This document shows positions 11,771-23,443 of a stretch of DNA of 64,000 nucleotides, in pieces (positions within the stretch are counted from its first letter, which is position 1; each line of letters starts with the position of its first letter). Source of the stretch: Anniella stebbinsi (lineage: Eukaryota; Chordata; Lepidosauria; Squamata; Anniellidae); contig JARDYH010000006.1 of the NCBI GenBank assembly GCA_029215795.1, forward strand, positions 27,233,501-27,297,500, read 5' to 3'. A model generated the notes under the pieces. That model saw nothing but the letters and a program-made list of their open reading frames with translations. It was not told the DNA's origin and made no database searches. The translations under genes and the position numbers were made by a program.

Positions 11771-13060
11771 CTAGCTGTTGGCTTCAAAAATTAGTTCTAT
11801 ATTCACCATAGTGTAAAATTCTCATTTATACATTTCCATACTTAATTATATCATGGTCTTTCAGTAATCCTATCATTCTAACTGTCGGCCTTTCTTTTTG
11901 CTCTCCTCTTTCATATAATGAATTTTAGGGTTCAAAATATTCCATTGGAAAACAAATTGGGATTTCTACTGGTAATGGAATTAGAGCTTAAAGTTTTAAA
12001 CCAGACCTCTAAAACTTGTAACCCACCAAGCCAAACACAGTCCACTAGCCATGTATGATAGCTCAGCAGGGACTCAGTAAACTCCCTGGGGACTGCAAAG
12101 AAAAAATGGGGGGAAAAGTGTGCGTGAAATGCTACAATATCTAACTGATAGGTTGCATCCAGTTTGGTGGGTCAGAAGCTTTGCAAACCTGTTCTAAACT
12201 ACTGCTCCCATAAGTTTATTTTAGTTTTAATCAACATCTGCACAGCTTTCTCCAAAGGTCTGGAGCAACTTTTGAGAGCCCGGTAGAACTCAGGAGGCAT
12301 CCAGAGGGCTCCTGCCAGAAAATGTGCTTAGATTTGATTTGAAACTTTCCATCGATTTGCACCATCTCCTTTGAGTCCAAGTTTCTTTGAGACACTCATT
12401 TTTAAATTACCAAGAGGGGAGGGAGCTGAAAAGCCGTAATTCCACCTCCACTCCAGTCATTTAACTGGATACAAACACTCAGACAGTTATATATAAAAAA
12501 AATAAAAAATAGAGATGTGGCTTGGATCAGTACTGTTGTATGTTGAAAGAAAAATTCCAACTTCTTGCAATCATTGTAATTCAAAATCCCTTATTTGTTT
12601 TTTTAAAAAACCAAAAACAACTCCACTTTGCACTGAAATAATACATGCTTCATGATGGATTCCCCCTGCTCCCCCCCGGCTTAAACAGTGAATGGCTGGG
12701 CTCCGAGTCTGAATAAACAGTGTGGGAGGTGACTGTTCGGTGAGGCCCATGTAAAGGATGCAATCATTCTTCTTACTTAGCCTGTTCAGTATTAAATCAT
12801 GTGAAACTAGCTCAATTACCACATGCGACATTCACTCTACTGACTGAGGGCCAACATACCGCGTCTTATTCTTTCAGAAATGAGGGGGGAAAATACATAT
12901 TCAGTAACGAATTCTCCCGGCTTCTGGTGTCTAATTGTGTATAAAGTTCATTGACTCGCTGGTTGCTGTCAGACGATCTTGCTAAAGCCTGTGAAAAACA
13001 TTTCAGGAATGCAGTGATGTGGGCAGAAACAAAGTGAGTTCATGCCACAGGCCAGTTTAA
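11771..13060. other. non-coding stretch with a weak palindromic repeat
   Basis: At 12013-12180 'acccaccaagcc' and 'tttggtgggtc' form a weak inverted pair and resemble 7019-7036. The rest, notably 12840-13060, looks unique. No gene recognised. Confidence 0.35.
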
Positions 13061-13269
13061 ATGAAACAAAAATCAGAAAGCCACCCAGAGGGGGGAACTC
13101 ACCAAAGAGAGAGCTGCGGGATGAGCGCTGGTTTAACCTCACCTAAACGCTCCAGAAGCCATTATTATAAATCTTTCTGTTTGACTACTTTTGCTTGTAC
13201 AGGGAAAAACCAACAGAAGGAAAACGAGGAAGGAAAAAGGAACAGAGGGAAAACGGGGGAAATGCCCTA

Positions 13270-13420
13270 CTGATTAGATTACGATGAACTGGGAAGTCCC
13301 TACTACAAATCTCAGCTCAGCTATGAATTCAACTCAGTAACCTTAGGCCAGTCAGCATCTCTAAACTTCCTTCCTCCATCTGTAATATGAGGATCTTGTC
13401 TAGTAATGTCCCACACTTCT
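13270..13420 (+). mobile_element. MIR-like SINE remnant
   Basis: 'aaccttaggccagtcagcatctctaaacttcc' followed by 'catctgtaatatgaggat' matches the MIR/CORE-SINE order (ccttgggcaag ... cctca ... catctgtaaaatgggg). The copy is diverged. Confidence 0.6.
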
Positions 13421-13655
13421 GCCAATCTGTCTGCTCGCCATTTGCTAAGAATTGGATTACTGATGGGTATTGCTTTATAACGGAGACCACTATTTTTATA
13501 ACAAGATAGTTCTCCATTACTGGAGGACTGAATGAAGCTCATTGAACTTTGTTTTAAAGATAAGGGTGGGTAATATTTTCTTATGTCGTCATCTGCAACA
13601 CAATCCTGTGAAATAAGCAATTTCCCCGATTTTTATGCAGATAAGACACTAAGCG

Positions 13656-13860
13656 AATTTATTTATTTATTTATTGCATCTTTATACTGCCCATCAGCCG
13701 AAGCTCTCTGGGCATTGCACAGTTAAAAACCATAAGAACAACAATATAAATGCAAACAACATAAAGTTAAAAAGACAGTATAAAATGAGCTACATTAAAA
13801 ACCAGGGAAAGCCTGTGTAAAAAGGTATATCTTCAGGAGGCATTTAAAAGCTGTAACAAA
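13656..13860 (-). mobile_element. L2/CR1-like LINE 3' end, minus strand
   Basis: TTTATTTATTTATTTATTG, then 'actgcccatcagccgaagctctctgggc', is the complement of the tail at 7940-8000. It continues into 'aaaaaccagggaaagcctg ... ttcaggaggcatttaaaagc', a complement of coding LINE end sequence. Confidence 0.7.
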
Positions 13861-14303
13861 TATATGGTCCTTTGCCACCCTGTGAGCCTAGAGCACAGCT
13901 AGAAGTTGAACTTGGATCTAGCCAATTCAGCAGAGTTGGCTTTGCATGATTACCGGAAATAGTTGGGTAGGGCGACGGTTACTTGAATATCAATAAGGGT
14001 CTGAAAGCAGCCTCTGGTTAAAGAGTCTTGCTTTAGTGCGACTGGTGTTCCTGGAGAGTCTGGCTACAATGGATCAGAGAGCACAATGCATTGCAACTTG
14101 GCATGCTTCTATTTGATGCAGTGTGTCTCTTTGGCAGTAGTTACCCATTTAACAAAGGAAGGGGCCTTTGGCTTGTTGATAATAAAGGCAAGGCGTTTAC
14201 TTACCTGAAATCAAGGCCTACGAAAAACAGTTAGCCAGTGGTGCAGCTAGTTAATTTTAGGTCCTGGACTTAATGGTTTTCCTGGGGAGGGGAGGGTGCT
14301 TTA

Positions 14304-15538
14304 GGGTGTCTCTAGATGGCTTATTTGCGCCTCCTTGACTTCGCTCTGACGGCATTTTGGACAGATGAGCGGGGCGCAAATCAGATGTCTATGCGATTTA
14401 AATGCGCATTTCCAAGGTGTCGATTTACTGTGACTTTAAATTTTTCTCCGCAGTTCGAGCGCATTTTTGTAATGTCACCAATATTGGCCATTCGCTTTAA
14501 TGCTAATAGTGGGCGTAGTTTGCTGGGCAGGGCTGGTGATGTCATGAGTGAATGACTGCCCTTTCTCTTTCTCTACCTGGCCACCCCTCCCACTTCTCCA
14601 TTTACGTGTTGAGGTTCTGAGCAGATTCATTGTTTAGATATTTTTGCCTTGGTACATCATTGAGCGTCATGATGGCTGACTCTTGCGAAAGGAAGGGGGT
14701 TGGAAAAAGGATGTGCACTGTTCATTTTGAGTGTAATTTGAGGTCTGCTAAGGCTTCGTATCTACTCCAGTTCCCTCCCCCCTCCCTTCTCTCTCTGTCT
14801 TGCTTTACAGGTTTCCTCCCTCATCTAGTCCCCCCACCATATACCTGTAAGATGCCTTTGTTCTTGATCATAATTTTTACTAGTAACCTCACTCTGGTTT
14901 CTGCCAGGACATGCTCTAATTTTGTCCCATAAGGGCTACAATTCAAGCCTCATTGAACTCCGTGGGGCTTACTTCTGAGTAAATGTGCGCACGCTTTGGA
15001 ATCGACAAGCCTGTGATCCTCTTGCATGGGGTTACTCTTCGGGAAAACTTTTCAAAGGAAAGTTTATAGACTATTGCTATCCAACAATTTTGTACCAAAT
15101 CTCAATAGGGAACGAGAAATTGGGGGGAACCCCCCCCCCCCCACTGACAATAAAAAAAATCTAACAAATGACTGTAAATGCACAGGCAGGGAAATTATGA
15201 AGGACGCAGCACAGGATCCATCACGGCAGGGCAAGTGTGCACGTCCAACCTTTACAAATCGAGTTCACATGTGAAGAACCGCAAGGGGTAACAGGTAACC
15301 AATGGAGGGAAATTCAGGTGGGCAATACCAAAAGCTACTAGGGCGGTACTTTCCTCAACTTTTCTTCGTTCAACTCTGATGCGAATGTACGCATATAAAC
15401 AATTGTAAAGCGCAGTATATATAGCCAGTAATTCGACGTCAGGGCTATCATCTATCGCTAATAGACGTAAATTTGAATAACAGAAAATGCGCATATTCAG
15501 AGAAACAGGCGTCATACCGCTGTCATATAGAGGGACCC
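14304..15538. mobile_element. F1 copy 2: non-autonomous DNA transposon, 1235 bp
   Basis: Ends are GGGTGTCTCTAGATGG (14304-) and the complement of ATATAGAGGGACCC (-15538). The flanks are TTA (14301-14303) and TTG (15539-15541), a 3-bp duplication with one change. The interior matches copy 1 in order: 'gcgtagtttgctgggcagggctggtgatgtcatga', 'ggatgtgcac', 'ttactcctgag'-like, 'ggtaacaggtaaccaatggagggaaattcaggtgggc', 'gatgcgaatgtacgcatataaacaattgtaaagcgc'. It is older than copy 1 judging by divergence, and non-coding. Confidence 0.75.
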
Positions 15539-16221
15539 TTGGATGGCCATGTGTATTACTGTATTACTTCAGTTGTGAAGCACACCGCTATCATTTCTTT
15601 TCTCCCTGCCTCTCTGCTAGCCAGTGCTTTACAATTCCTTCTCCATTCCTGATATGACTAGAAAAAAAAGCCAACCGTTTGCCAACCCTGATTAAAAAGA
15701 AGAAAATCTGAGCATGTGCAGTTTCGCATTTTAAACTCACTTAAGTCACAGCACCATCTGGACTACAGGAATAAAATGGAGTTTTCCTCTCCTGCCCCGA
15801 TGCTAAAACATTTTATTTGGAAATTAGCACCATTTTGTTTTAGAAAAGGATAATGTATATTTAAAATAAAATTAATACAATGAGTAGCTGTAACCCTATA
15901 CATTCCTGGTTGTCTGCTCCATAACTTTAAAAAAGAAGGAAGAAGGAAGGATGCTGAGACCCTACCCCTTTACCCGCTGCTCTCTGGGCAATTACACCCA
16001 CCATGGGCTGCAGAGCCCTGGAGTTTGTCCCTGAGGTCCACCCTCAGCTCACCACTGCAGCTAGCCTTAGGGCTAGCTCAGCCGTCTCGTGCAATCCCCA
16101 TGGCAGTGTTAAGGTACATCACAAGCCCTGACTCATTCCTATGTTGAATTTTGCATGTCACCATCTCATTTTGCTTTTAATAATATGATTCCCCACCCCC
16201 ACCTTGCAGGAGGAGCCCTCA
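15539..16221. other. non-coding stretch, no gene recognised
   Basis: No coding or RNA feature recognised. Short A-rich patches only. Confidence 0.35.
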
Positions 16222-16419
16222 GGGGAGGGGCAATAGCTCAGTGTGATAGTGTCCCTGCTTTGCATGCAGAAGGTCCCAGGTTCAATCCTGGGCTTCTCCA
16301 GGTAGGGTGAGGAAAGAATCCAGCTTGAACCCCTTGAGAGCTGCTGCCAGTCAGTGCCGACAATACTGGACTAGATGGACCAATGGTCTGACTCAGTATA
16401 AGACAGATTCTTATGTTCC
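16222..16419 (+). mobile_element. tRNA-derived SINE with CR1-like tail
   Basis: The A-box-like TAGCTCAGTGTGATAG begins at 16234 and the B box GGTTCAATCCT is at 16279-16289, at tRNA-like spacing. The body 'ctgctgccagtcagtgccgacaatac' runs into the tail CTGGACTAGATGGAC (16366-16380) 'caatggtctgactcagtataag'. The tail matches the CR1-like LINE end at 20576-20602. It is the best preserved copy in the window. Confidence 0.85.
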
Positions 16420-16565
16420 ATATATGTCCTGTGGGATGCAGATGCTTTCTTCTATTGCCCAGAATAAAGGCACCATCCTCTCAAGTGAGGAAAACGCTAC
16501 TCTTCCCCAGCTTGCATGTCCATTATTATTGTGAACTGTGTGGAATGGGTTTTCAGGAATGCCCT

Positions 16566-16780
16566 GGGCCTTCAGTGGCAGAGCACAGGATTGCATGCCC
16601 GAAAGCCCCACGTTCAGTGGCTGGCATCTCCAGTTAAAAGAAAGCGTCAGAGAACAGGTGATGCTTTAGGGCCTACTTTGAGGCCCTAAAATGTTGCTGC
16701 CAGCCAGAATAGGCAATATTGAACTAGTATTGCCAGATAAACGGCCTGCTCTTCTATAAAGCAGCTTCCTATATATTGGA
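16566..16780 (+). mobile_element. diverged tRNA-derived SINE
   Basis: The order 'cagtggcagagcacaggattgcatgc', 'cacgttcagtggctggcatctccag', 'gttgctgccagccagaataggcaatattgaactag', 'aaagcagcttcctatat' matches the SINE at 16222-16419. The A and B boxes are degraded. Confidence 0.7.
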
Positions 16781-16845
16781 TGAGGCCTCTAACATCAGAG
16801 AGCTTTAGATATTGGATGGTATAGAAATGTAACAAATAAATACAC
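16781..16845 (+). mobile_element. short LINE 3' tail (L2/CR1-like)
   Basis: 'cagagagctttagatattggatggtatagaaatgtaacaaataaata' matches the tail at 7945-7998. Confidence 0.65.
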
Positions 16846-17139
16846 AAAAATAATCACAACTCCTCTGGCCTCCAGGCCCACGCCGTGTCATGACCTCTTT
16901 TTAAAGGAGATCTCTTTATATATTTTGCATTATTTCTATGGTGGAACCACCACTCCAGTGGAGCAGCACTCCCCAGCCCTTTAAAAAGAAGGTGACCAAA
17001 CAAAAGCCAAGGTTCTTCCCACAGCGATGCTATACCATTTTGGTCCTCGTTGCTGTCCCCCTCCTCAGTGCATTTTTTTTAAAGGAGCCAAACAGAAGCA
17101 GAGCTACTTTCCACCCACTTTCCAGCAGGTCTATTCCTT

Positions 17140-17465
17140 CATCCGTTATGTACAGAGTATAGGTCATGCTATTCCCTTTCAATGAAGCTTCCAGGGCTAT
17201 CCCACCAGGACTAAAGATGCTTCCAGGCTTTTACTATGCATCGTCCTGCCTCATTCATATAATTTTATTGGGGTTGGGGGAGGAGTTTCCGATAACATCA
17301 TCCATTTGTAACCTTCTCATGTTTTCCTACCACTTCTTCCATCTTTTTTCTTTCCATGAAAAATCCATGGAGAAGTAAAAGACAGAATAGCTGCACATTG
17401 TCTTTAGATGGGTAATGCTAGGAGCTATCTGTCTGGAAGCACCCTTACAGACAATCTGAGCGATC
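17140..17465 (+). repeat. interspersed repeat S, copy 1
   Basis: Blocks 'gatgcttccaggctttta', 'cctgcctcattcatataattt', 'ggaggagtttccgataacatcatcc', 'cacttcttccatcttttt' and 'agacagaatagctgcacattgtctttagatgg' recur in order at 26190-26420, and in part at 61010-61080. It is probably a non-autonomous DNA element. Ends not defined. Confidence 0.55.
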
Positions 17466-18880
17466 TGAATAAAGCTTCAAGTTAGTTGCTTAGTTGCTCA
17501 CATTTTGGTGAGCACAGTAGGCTTGGATTATAACTTCAACCATCTGGAACATAATCTTCTTCACAGACGGCTAAAACCAGATCATTGTCATATTAAATTC
17601 TAAATTATGGTATATCTCAGTATTAAATGATAAAACTTTGCCTTAAAAGGTTAAGGGAGACCTAGAATATTAAAGTGTACTGGAAAAGATGTGCTCCCAT
17701 TTCCCTCCTTTAAAAAAAAAAGTCTGATCCACTCAGGACAGACTATGATCATGTTCATAATCCATTTTGTGGAATAGTTTTAACAATTTTACATAGTCCA
17801 TGCATTACTGAAAATTAATTTTCCTTTATATTTCCCCTTGTTTCCCTTGTAATGGACACGCAGAACAAAGATTGAAATTAAAGTCTGTAAACTGTTCCCA
17901 CTCTATCACCCCAATTCCCTGTTCAACAGCCCTAAAAAATTGATTGGTTCCAAAAATTTCTACAACTAGATTCATATTGGAAAGCACCATACAAAGAACT
18001 AAAATGCTTCTGCTTAAAAGTTGCAAAGTCCTAAAGAGGTTGCAAAGCACAACGGGTTATCTTCAGAAAAGCTCTTTCAAGATAGAAGACTTATTTCCAG
18101 TTTACTTTGTTACACATGAAATTTAAAAAATGGAAATATTGATGCAGCATAAACCTCAATCCTAAACACAGAAATAACTTACCAATGTACCAATTACATG
18201 GAAATAAAGTACCACTGATGTAAGTGAAACATATTTTCCACATTTATTTGATGAAGAAGGCTGTTGCATTTGAATGCTTATTCAACAATAAACCAGCTAG
18301 GCTATAATCTCATACAAAATTACAAAACTAGACAAGCTTAAATCCATGAATTCAATGGGCATTGACATGAGTTCAATGAGCAATGGCATGCCTAAGACTT
18401 TATGGGATGTGGCTTAAATCTTAGACATCATTTTTTTTGCCCTACTTCCATATAACATTTCAGAGATTTATTATTAAAAGCTAAGTTATGAATATTCCTA
18501 AACATATTCTAAGTGTTCAATTCACCCATTTTTAGTAATTATATGATCCCATTTCCCCATCCCAACAATATTTTTAATTGCTTCCACAGCTTGCCAGTCT
18601 TCCATAACAAAGTACAGTTTGACTTCCCAGAAATAGCAATTCACTGGATTGCCATGGAAAATCTTTTAAAAGTCTATATATTCACATGGCTCCATAGCTA
18701 ATGCCTGCATGCAGGCCAGGATCACAGCAAATCATAATATGGCTGAAACAATGTTTGGGAATTCATACATAAGGCAAAGAAATCCTCCATTCAAAGATTT
18801 CACCACAGATTTCAGGAAATGGAAGATCAAAACAAAAATTAGAGTTTGCTCCAGTTCTGATGTAATGCTAAACCACAGGA
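17466..18880. other. non-coding stretch, no gene recognised
   Basis: AT-rich unique-looking sequence. No gene or clear repeat. Confidence 0.35.
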
Positions 18881-18894
18881 AAATAGGACAATGC

Positions 18895-19068
18895 CTTCTA
18901 TCAAATAGGACCATTGGGCTATCTAAGCTCAGTATGGTCTACAATGACTAGCAGCAGCTTTCCAGAGATTCAAAAAAGGAGTAATCCTATGCTATACCTG
19001 GACATTCCAGGGATTGAATTTGGGATCTTTTGCAAGCAAAGCATGTGTTCCACTGCCAAACTACAGCC
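18895..19068 (-). mobile_element. tRNA-derived SINE, minus strand, diverged
   Basis: 'aggaccattgggctatctaagctcagtatggtc' is the tail complement, and 'gacattccagggattgaatttgggatcttttgcaagcaaagcatgtgttccactgccaaactacagcc' is the complement of the B- to A-box segment. Confidence 0.7.
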
Positions 19069-19142
19069 ATTCATGGTTTAGCACTATACAAATGAGCCTG
19101 CTCCCTTCCTCTGGCATACATCAGAATGTGCTGGATAGTTTA

Positions 19143-19320
19143 AAAAAACTGTTGTTAGTTATTGTGTCCCAAAAAGACAAAATTATTCATTCAAACTGTA
19201 GTTTATTAGAACAGGACATGATCAAGCCATGGTTTTGTATTCTGGCTTGTTCCAATAAAACACAGTTTATATTAATTAATGTGTCCTTATCAGATGCAAT
19301 GATAAACCATAGTTTTTTCA
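19143..19320. repeat. 178-bp palindromic element
   Basis: The left arm 19143-19213 ('aaaaaactgttgttagttattgtgtcc ... gtttattagaaca') is complementary, with scattered mismatches, to 19250-19317. The centre is at about 19230. Open frames on both strands are a by-product of the symmetry. It resembles a MITE. Confidence 0.65.
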
Positions 19321-19339
19321 AGGAGTCTGTAATGGAACA

Positions 19340-20435
19340 GTAGGCAAATAAATAAATAAATAAATAAAGAGCAAATAAATACACAAATAAATTAGTAAAT
19401 AACTAAACAATATAGTATGATTTTTTTTCCTTACCCCACAGCACTGTTTTTTAAATACTAAATAGAGTGTTTTCAAGTTTGAAGATCATGCCTGTAACCA
19501 ACATGTTAGTGGGGAAGGGGAGGGGGAGAATCTACCCATCAACAGGAGGATCTTCCATTTAATCTGCAAAAACTGCACCATGAAACTTAATTTGCATTCA
19601 AATCCTTTGCAGGCCAGTTACAACCATTTTCATTATATTCTGTTTTAAGAGAGGGCCATAAGGTAAGAGAATCTAAGCACCTATCTAGAACCTTGAATTG
19701 AAAAAAGAGAGTTCAACAAATCTAAGGACAGTTGATATAAGTAGGATCTGTCAGCCTCATACTGCTCCACAAGTCTCATTGTAGGATTCAGAGGACTTGG
19801 AGTAAGGTCTTTTCTCAAGCTACACCAATGCTGAGGTGTTACCCAAACCATTAGAGTATGGACTTGGTGGGTGCAAAGAAGAAGAAGTGTTGAAATGAAG
19901 AGGGAGAAGGAGCTTTAGCTGCTATGAATGGTCATCGCAGGTATTGATGATCCCATCCTTGGACACAGGAACTCAGCGACATTGGTACAGCCACTATTGC
20001 CAAGTAGAGGAGCTCCATACAGTCCATATTGTCAATATGGCTTAAGGCTGACCTTGCCTGTGCAGATCACCTGGCTTTCGTAGATCTGTCTTGGACAAGT
20101 GACTAGCGCTCCCTCTGTGCTTCCAGGCCTTGTCCAAATGGGGGAGGAGGACACATGTTCAAGCTCCAAAGTCCACACTAAACGAACACACATCTCCTCC
20201 CTTCAGATGAAAAATGAAAATGACCTGATGGCTGAAAGCATTTTGATATCAACCCTGATTACTTTATATACTGCACCTTCAAACTGTTGCTGTTTTCTTT
20301 ACCCTTGCCACAGTTTCAGGCTTGAAAGTAGTCTAGGATCACAGGTCTTTAAAATATTTGCTTCCTTCCTACAGTAAATGAAAGATAGGATAACTTCTGT
20401 TTGTTTAAAAGAACATACTGCTGATGCTGTAGAAA
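19340..20435. other. non-coding stretch, no gene recognised
   Basis: Starts with an ATAA-rich tract (19347-19405). The rest has no recognisable gene. Confidence 0.35.
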
Positions 20436-20439
20436 CACA

Positions 20440-20632
20440 ATACGGAAGGAGTATCAGAGGCAGTAAGCCTATATACACCATTTGCTGGGAAACATGAGCG
20501 GGAGAGTGCTGTTGCACCATGTCCTGTTTGTGGGCCCCTGGTTGACAGCTGGCTGGCCACTGGTTGAACAGAGTGCTGGACTAGATGGACCCTTGGTCTG
20601 ATCCAGCATGGCTCCTCTTATGTTCTTAAGAG
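20440..20632 (+). mobile_element. CR1-like LINE 3' end
   Basis: 'ggcagtaagcctatatacaccatttgctgggaaacatga ... tgtttgtgggcccctggttgacagctggctggccac', then the tail CTGGACTAGATGGAC (20576-20590) 'ccttggtctgatccagcatggctcctcttatgttctt'. A second copy is at 25800-26125. The tail is shared with the tRNA SINEs. Confidence 0.75.
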
Positions 20633-20649
20633 TGCACAACCTGAAGCAG

Positions 20650-21752
20650 AGCAATTCCCTTTAGTGACCATTTTCATATAACTGGAGAATCTGGACCATA
20701 AAGGGGAAAAATGGATTCTCAATGAGGTTTAATATTTTGCCTGGAATACAAAGCCACAATTAACATGTGGGAAGGGTGACAATATATAAGAGAATGAGGA
20801 TTAAAGAACATATAGCTCATTGGATAAGATTTTGACTGGCCCTTTAATCCATTTTCCAGGTCTGCATAAAATGAATTGTGATGAAACCTGCATAGCACTT
20901 CAATTTCAAACATTCCTTTCCATTTTAAAGCAATAAATCTTCTCTGCCTTAAACGCATACTACTACTGCTACTACTACTACTACTACTACTACACACACA
21001 CACACACACCAGCATCCTCACATATACAGAATTAGAACTTCTGAAGGGAAGAGAAGCAGTTAAGTCCTTGAGTCAGAAAAAGAGACAAGATTAATTGAAC
21101 AAGGGAGACAGCAGGGCTACAAGACAGAATGATTAAACTGAAAGCCTTCCTCTGTATATTTGCACCCAAGATTAAACGTGTTTAATCTTTCTATACTGGT
21201 GCAGTGGAAAGAGCGATAAAAGAGGCCTAGGCAAGATTGGAAAATCTTACTGATTTTTCCCTTCCAAAACAATTGGCCAAAAAGAAGTGTTTCAGTTGCT
21301 GCTTTCTATCTAATACTAATATTAGGAACAAGGAACCTAAAAATGTTGGCTTGGCCAGCCAATCTTTGCTGTCGCCACCAATTCCCTCCCGTCCCTTAGT
21401 CCTCTCATATTCACAGGGGTCTTGGGAGAGAGCCCATGGTAGTCTGCTCAGAATGCTGTTTCTTACCTGCTTAAAAACTGCAGTGGAAAGGCATCATCAG
21501 GGTAGGGAGCTGAGTGGTGTCAGATGCCCTGCTTGCCAGGGGGCTGGATGCATTTGCCCCCGGCAAGCTGGTAACTGGATCTATGGATGTAGGTTTTATA
21601 GGGCAATCCCTACCAAGAATGTATCTGTGTTCCCTCTCTGTGCTTTCACAAAGCATAGACTAGTATCCAAACAACCACTTAAATTGTTTGCAGTGCCTCT
21701 GGTATGTCACAACTGGCTTTTGAAAAGGAGGGAAGACTGTTTGCTATGTGTC
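20650..21752. other. non-coding stretch with a compound microsatellite
   Basis: Apart from the array at 20959-21009 no feature was recognised. A 172-codon open frame at 21237-21755 has no domain or codon pattern that supports coding. Confidence 0.35.
20959..21009. repeat. compound (CTA)n(CA)n microsatellite
   Basis: About eleven CTA/TAC triplets, one interrupted, followed directly by nine CA dinucleotides. Confidence 0.9.
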
Positions 21753-21754
21753 TA

Positions 21755-22070
21755 GGCTGACCAGATAAAATCCAGGTCAGGGCTCATGTAACTTTAACAG
21801 TTGTAGAGAAAAGGGAATTTCAGCCAGTGTCATTTGTATGCAATTAGTTCCTGGTGAAATTCCCTCTTCATCACAACTGTTAAAGTTGCAGGGGCCCTGC
21901 CTTCTTTTGTATATGGTCACTCTAGTATAGTGCCTGCACATTTAACTGTTGTGATGAAGAGGGAATATCACCAGGAACTAACTGCATACAAATGACACTG
22001 GCTGAAATTCCCTTTTCTCTACAACTGTTGAAGTTACATGAGCCCTGACCTGGATTTTATCTGGTCACCC
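21755..22070. mobile_element. P copy 1: 316-bp palindromic MITE
   Basis: Inverted termini GGCTGACCAGAT and its near complement ATCTGGTCACCC. TA lies on both sides (21753-21754, 22071-22072). Each half also folds on itself: 'aactttaacagttg ... gaatttcag' against 'gaaattccc ... caactgttaaagtt'. The centre contains 'atatggtcactctag', which resembles an internal terminus. Non-coding. The TA duplication fits Tc1/mariner-like mobilisation. Confidence 0.85.
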
Positions 22071-22072
22071 TA

Positions 22073-23200
22073 CATGTGTCACACTTTTGGCTTAAGGGAA
22101 CTAACTACCTGGTTGTTTAGATCCTGATCATTATGGCTTTAAAACAAAACACTGCATGTGTATTTGGATCCAGAGCATTGCGGTTGGGTGTTTTTTTTAT
22201 ACCTTACTAACAGTATCTGATAAGACAAGGAGTTCTAAAGGCAGAACATAGCCTTGACCACACATCTTCGAACAGCCTTACTCTTTAGGGATTCAGAGCT
22301 GTGATTATACAAACACCAGTAATACATAAAGTAAAATAAACCATGTTGGTCCATTTTAAAAAAAACATAACCCAAAAGGCAATACCTTTTCTAGGACCAA
22401 CCCAATATATACAAAATTGTGGGTAGGCATTTGAGATCTCCTTATCCATTCATCAGGCAAGTTGATGGATATTCACTCATTGGATATTGAATGGAGTTCC
22501 ACTCATGGGAGACTCCCAGTTAAGAAAGGAGGGGAGGGGATTATAACTGATTCCTTCTTCCCCATGCCTCCTGAAAATCTGCTCTGAAGAGAGATGGGGG
22601 TCTCTCCAGAATAGTCTGGGGGGTGACACATCACACCTACTCTTCCCACAGTTTGCATCCGTGGCTTCTCCCTCTGTCTCCTTAGTGAGTCAAGCGCTGG
22701 GCACTTTCATGTCTGTGCGTTTTTGCGCTCATATATCTTTTCACCTGTATTGCTACTATGCTGGCAAAATCTCCCATCCCACCCCTTACTTTCTCCTTCC
22801 CCCTGCAATTAATTTTTTATATTTTTTTAATATATATATTCTGCACAAATACAATAGTACAGCAACCTGAAACTGTGCAATTCCATTAAAACAATGCACT
22901 GTGCTTTCTCCTAAGATCATATTAAACAAGATAAGTGAACAGAAAGTATTACAATTAGTTTTTGGAGGAGTTTGTGGTCAATGTTGGCATGGCAAGGGGA
23001 AGCCAACATTGTTCTGGTCAGAAAACCTAGACATGCCTACTCAGGAGTAAGAACCATAGAGTTGAATGGGACCGAGTCCCGGCATGGGCGGCAGTGGCCT
23101 CACTCGCCTTCTCTGCCAGGTGTTCGGGCGCCCCCTCTTCTTCCCCCTTCACAGTTGAGCAGTTGAGTGGAGAACTGCAACGCCCTCCTCTTTTGTCAGT
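22073..23200. other. non-coding stretch, one possible interspersed repeat
   Basis: 22340-22460 ('aggcaataccttttctaggaccaaccc ... ttcatcaggcaag') looks like part of an old interspersed repeat. No gene recognised. Confidence 0.35.
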
Positions 23201-23443
23201 GAGACAACCCTTTGACACCCCCCCCCAAACAAAAAATAGGATGATCCAGCAATACATGGGAGGGTAGAGCAGCTTTATTGCGCATGGAGGAGAAAAACCC
23301 AGACTTTCCCTGCTCCAAAATAAGATGGAAAATGTAGGGGAAGAGGCGGGGTGAGAGCAGGACAGGGACGAAGTCATGTGAGTACTGCGCTGCAAATACA
23401 CATACCAGGCATGGCAAGAGTGCAATAAATCGTTGGTGTAATG
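23200..23443 (-). mobile_element. family G copy (GAGCTCCATCACACC type), diverged, minus strand
   Basis: Read on the minus strand from 23443: 'ccattacaccaacgatttattgcactcttgccatgcctgg', 'tttgcagcgcagtactcacatgac', 'gtccctgtcctgctctcaccccgcctcttcccc', 'gggaaagtctgggttttt'. The same blocks occur in order at 38146 (+), 51570 (-) and partly at 54936 (+). Non-coding. Confidence 0.6.

Noticed and set aside
16234..16289. A functional tRNA gene
   Set aside because: A and B boxes are present but no cloverleaf with acceptor stem can be formed, and the unit continues into a SINE body and LINE tail.
21237..21755. 172-codon open frame on the plus strand
   Set aside because: No recognisable domain, signal peptide or splice context, and it runs into P copy 1. 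It could be chance. A protein search and RNA-seq would decide.
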